DNA from: Chloroflexota bacterium
GTDB lineage: Bacteria > Chloroflexota > UBA6077
Assembly: GCA_021806765.1 (NCBI GenBank)
Contig: JAJZQR010000307.1
Location: 1 to 6,535, forward strand
Length of the DNA stretch: 6,535 bases
Direction of reading: 5' to 3'
The position numbers were made by a program, and so were the translations under genes. Within the stretch, counting starts at the first letter, position 1; every line of letters starts with the position of its first letter. The notes beneath the pieces are model-generated. The model worked only from the letters and a program-made list of their open reading frames with translations. It was not told the DNA's origin and made no database searches. This document shows positions 5,016-6,535 of the stretch, in pieces.

Positions 5016-5390
5016 ATGAAGATGAGAGCGAGAATCGGCGTCGACCTGGTACAGGTCTCCAAGATGGCTGAATTGATGGAGGACGAGGCCTTCCTGAGGA
5101 GGGTTTTCCACCCCCCGGAACTGCTGGACCGCCGGCCGGAGCGATTGGCCGGAGTCTTCGCCGCCAAAGAGGCCCTGTTCAAGGCCCTCGGCACCACCCG
5201 CCTCTGGCTGGAGGCAGAGGTGGTGTGGGATGCCTCGGGCAGGCCCGAGCTGAGGATGGCGGGGGAGGCGGTTCCGGCCGGCCTTTTGTCCCTCGACCTC
5301 TCCATCACCCACGAGGGGGAGTACGCCGTGGCGGCCGTGGTCGCATTGCTGAGTGAGGAGAAAACCAATGGAAGTCAGAACCCTATCTGA
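5016..5390 (+). CDS. acpS: Holo-[acyl-carrier-protein] synthase
   Basis: A 124-residue 4'-phosphopantetheinyl transferase of AcpS type, of usual length. It moves the phosphopantetheine arm from CoA to a serine of acyl carrier protein, with Mg2+, in the cytosol. Visible motifs: 'RIGVDLVQVSKM' (6-17) with metal-binding Asp10; 'VFAAKEALFKALG' (47-59) with Glu52 and Lys56, equivalent to the E and K of the family's 'FAAKEA..KA.G' motif; and 'LSITHEGEYAVAAVV' (95-109) with His99. The start is ATG 5016 or a second ATG at 5022; neither has a clear Shine-Dalgarno. A longer open frame continues upstream into the rhomboid gene, but its translation there is just another frame of that gene. It overlaps the next gene by 23 bases, so the two are likely translated together. 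The role in fatty-acid synthesis is secure by family. Confidence 0.9.
   Translation: MKMRARIGVDLVQVSKMAELMEDEAFLRRVFHPPELLDRRPERLAGVFAAKEALFKALGTTRLWLEAEVVWDASGRPELRMAGEAVPAGLLSLDLSITHEGEYAVAAVVALLSEEKTNGSQNPI
5355..5360 (+). promoter_or_regulatory. Ribosome binding site of the acyl-CoA ligase inside acpS
   Basis: GAGGAG lies seven bases before the ATG at 5368, within the last codons of acpS. It fixes the ligase start and the 23-base overlap. Confidence 0.75.
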
Positions 5391-6535
5391 CCTGGTGTCG
5401 GAGCTGGCAAACCTGGGGAACCGCAAGCTGTTCGTCAACCGAACGCAGTTCCGCACCTACACGTGGAGCTACCAGCAGGTGAGAAAGGCGGCCAACCGGG
5501 TGGCTGCCCTACTCCACGAGAGGGGAGTGACCCAGGGCGAGCGAGCGATCTTCTGGGCACCCAACAGCGCCGAGTGGGCTGTCGCCTTCCTGGGCTGCCT
5601 GCTGGGTGGAGTGGTCCCGGTGCCCATCGACCTGCGCTTTCGACCCGACTTCCTTCAGGAGGTCCAGCGCCAGACCAAAGCCCGGCTGCTGTTCACCACC
5701 CGACTGAAGCCCGACCCGGGGTTGGGAATACCCGGCCTGCTGTTGGAGGAGTTGGGAGAGACGCTTCAGGATACGCGGCTGGATCAGTTCCAGCCACCCC
5801 GAGTCGCCGAGGACGACCTGGCGGAGATCCTCTACACCTCCGGCACCACCGCTCAACCCAAGGGGGTGATGCTAACCCACCGGAACCTGCTCTCCGAGCT
5901 GGATGGGATCCAGCCGGTGGTGCCGCCCGAGCCGGAGTACCGATTCCTGTCGGTCCTGCCCCTCAGTCACATCTTCGAGCAGATGGGAGGGCTCCTGCTG
6001 CCCATCGCTCGGGGGGCAATGGTGGTGTACATCGGTCCCCCGAGGCCTTCGGCCCTGGCCCAGGCCCTGGAGGAGGAGCACCCCAACGCCATGATGGTGG
6101 TGCCTCGCCTCCTGGAGCTGCTCCGCGACCGGACCGTAGCGGAGGTGAAAGGCTATCCCGGCGGACAGCGTATCTTCGGCCTAATGATGAAGCTGGGCCC
6201 CCACCTTTCACTACAAGGGCGCCGGCTGCTGTTCTCGCCGGTGCATCGCCGGCTCGGGGGCAGCTTGAAATACCTGGTTTCCGGAGGGGCACCCCTGGCC
6301 CCGGAGCTGGAGCGCTTCTGGGAAGCCCTGGGGATGGTGGTACTGCAGGGATACGGGCTCACCGAGACCTCCTCGGCCGCGACCTGCAATCGAATGGGAG
6401 AGGAACGCCCCGGGTCGGTGGGAAAACCGCTCCACAACCAGGAGGTGCGGATCGCCCCGGACGGCGAGGTTCTGGTGCGGGGACCAAACGTCACCCCGGG
6501 CTACTACCAGAACAGGGACCTCACCAAGGCCTCCT
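5368..6535 (+). CDS. AMP-dependent acyl-CoA synthetase/ligase (long-chain FadD-like), C-terminus cut by window edge
   Basis: An open frame of 389 codons runs to the window edge without a stop. It belongs to the ANL superfamily, which activates a fatty or other carboxylic acid with ATP to an acyl-AMP and then transfers it to CoA or a carrier protein. Motifs in order: 'TWSYQQVRKAANRVAALL' (32-49); 'FLGCLLGGVVPVPID' (74-88); the ATP-binding loop 'YTSGTTAQPKGVMLTH' (156-171); 'LPLSHIFEQMGG' (198-209); 'YLVSGGAPL' (303-311); 'YGLTETS' (329-335); and 'GEVLVRGPNVTPGYY' (366-380). The rest of the hinge and the catalytic lysine of the C-terminal lobe are beyond the window. The ATP loop has Ala162 where the usual consensus has Gly or Ser. 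Overlap with acpS suggests a shared lipid-building task; the acyl acceptor (CoA or ACP) cannot be decided here. The long-chain assignment rests on overall similarity to FadD-like proteins, with a large insert before the SGGAPL strand. Confidence 0.9.
   Translation, partial: MEVRTLSDLVSELANLGNRKLFVNRTQFRTYTWSYQQVRKAANRVAALLHERGVTQGERAIFWAPNSAEWAVAFLGCLLGGVVPVPIDLRFRPDFLQEVQRQTKARLLFTTRLKPDPGLGIPGLLLEELGETLQDTRLDQFQPPRVAEDDLAEILYTSGTTAQPKGVMLTHRNLLSELDGIQPVVPPEPEYRFLSVLPLSHIFEQMGGLLLPIARGAMVVYIGPPRPSALAQALEEEHPNAMMVVPRLLELLRDRTVAEVKGYPGGQRIFGLMMKLGPHLSLQGRRLLFSPVHRRLGGSLKYLVSGGAPLAPELERFWEALGMVVLQGYGLTETSSAATCNRMGEERPGSVGKPLHNQEVRIAPDGEVLVRGPNVTPGYYQNRDLTKAS

Overview
The window is GC-rich, compactly coded bacterial DNA with six protein genes. 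Two of them run off the window ends. The best guess at the host is Chloroflexota or a similar monoderm-type lineage. The main reason is the substrate-binding lipoprotein, which has a lipobox (LVAC) followed by a long Ala/Pro/Thr/Lys linker of the APTTAPAKP type that is common in that phylum. TTG start codons and strong GGAGG ribosome sites fit but do not prove it. No rRNA, tRNA, CRISPR array, transposase or phage gene is visible.

Layout. (1) Positions 1-1519, minus strand: a PfkB/ribokinase-family sugar kinase of the YihV-like type, followed 60 bp later by the N-terminal part of a large carbohydrate-active protein of the DUF4838/GH67-N-like type, cut by the window edge. Together they look like a small sugar-use unit. 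(2) Positions 1520-1755: a divergent intergenic region with a long imperfect palindrome overlapping a candidate promoter. (3) Positions 1756-2208, plus strand: a small YccU-like CoA-binding protein. It converges on (4) a TctC/Bug-family solute-binding lipoprotein at 2297-3412, minus strand. The 88 bp between the two stop codons hold a GC-rich hairpin and a G-quadruplex motif. (5) Positions 3413-3867: a long divergent intergenic region with two perfect hairpins, one followed by a T-run on the minus strand, and a good promoter for the next gene. (6) Positions 3868-4902, plus strand: a rhomboid intramembrane protease with an extra C-terminal YggT-like membrane domain. (7) A perfect 16-bp palindrome with a 4-nt loop lies at 4923-4958. 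(8) Positions 5016-6535, plus strand: holo-ACP synthase (acpS) overlapping a fatty-acyl-CoA/AMP ligase that runs off the right end. This pair is a lipid-metabolism unit that modifies acyl carrier protein and activates acyl chains.

The genes appear to form several separate short transcription units rather than one pathway. I see no clear new defence or mobile system. The most notable items are the rhomboid-YggT fusion, the perfect extragenic palindrome, the structured DNA between the convergent genes, and the structured leader regions.
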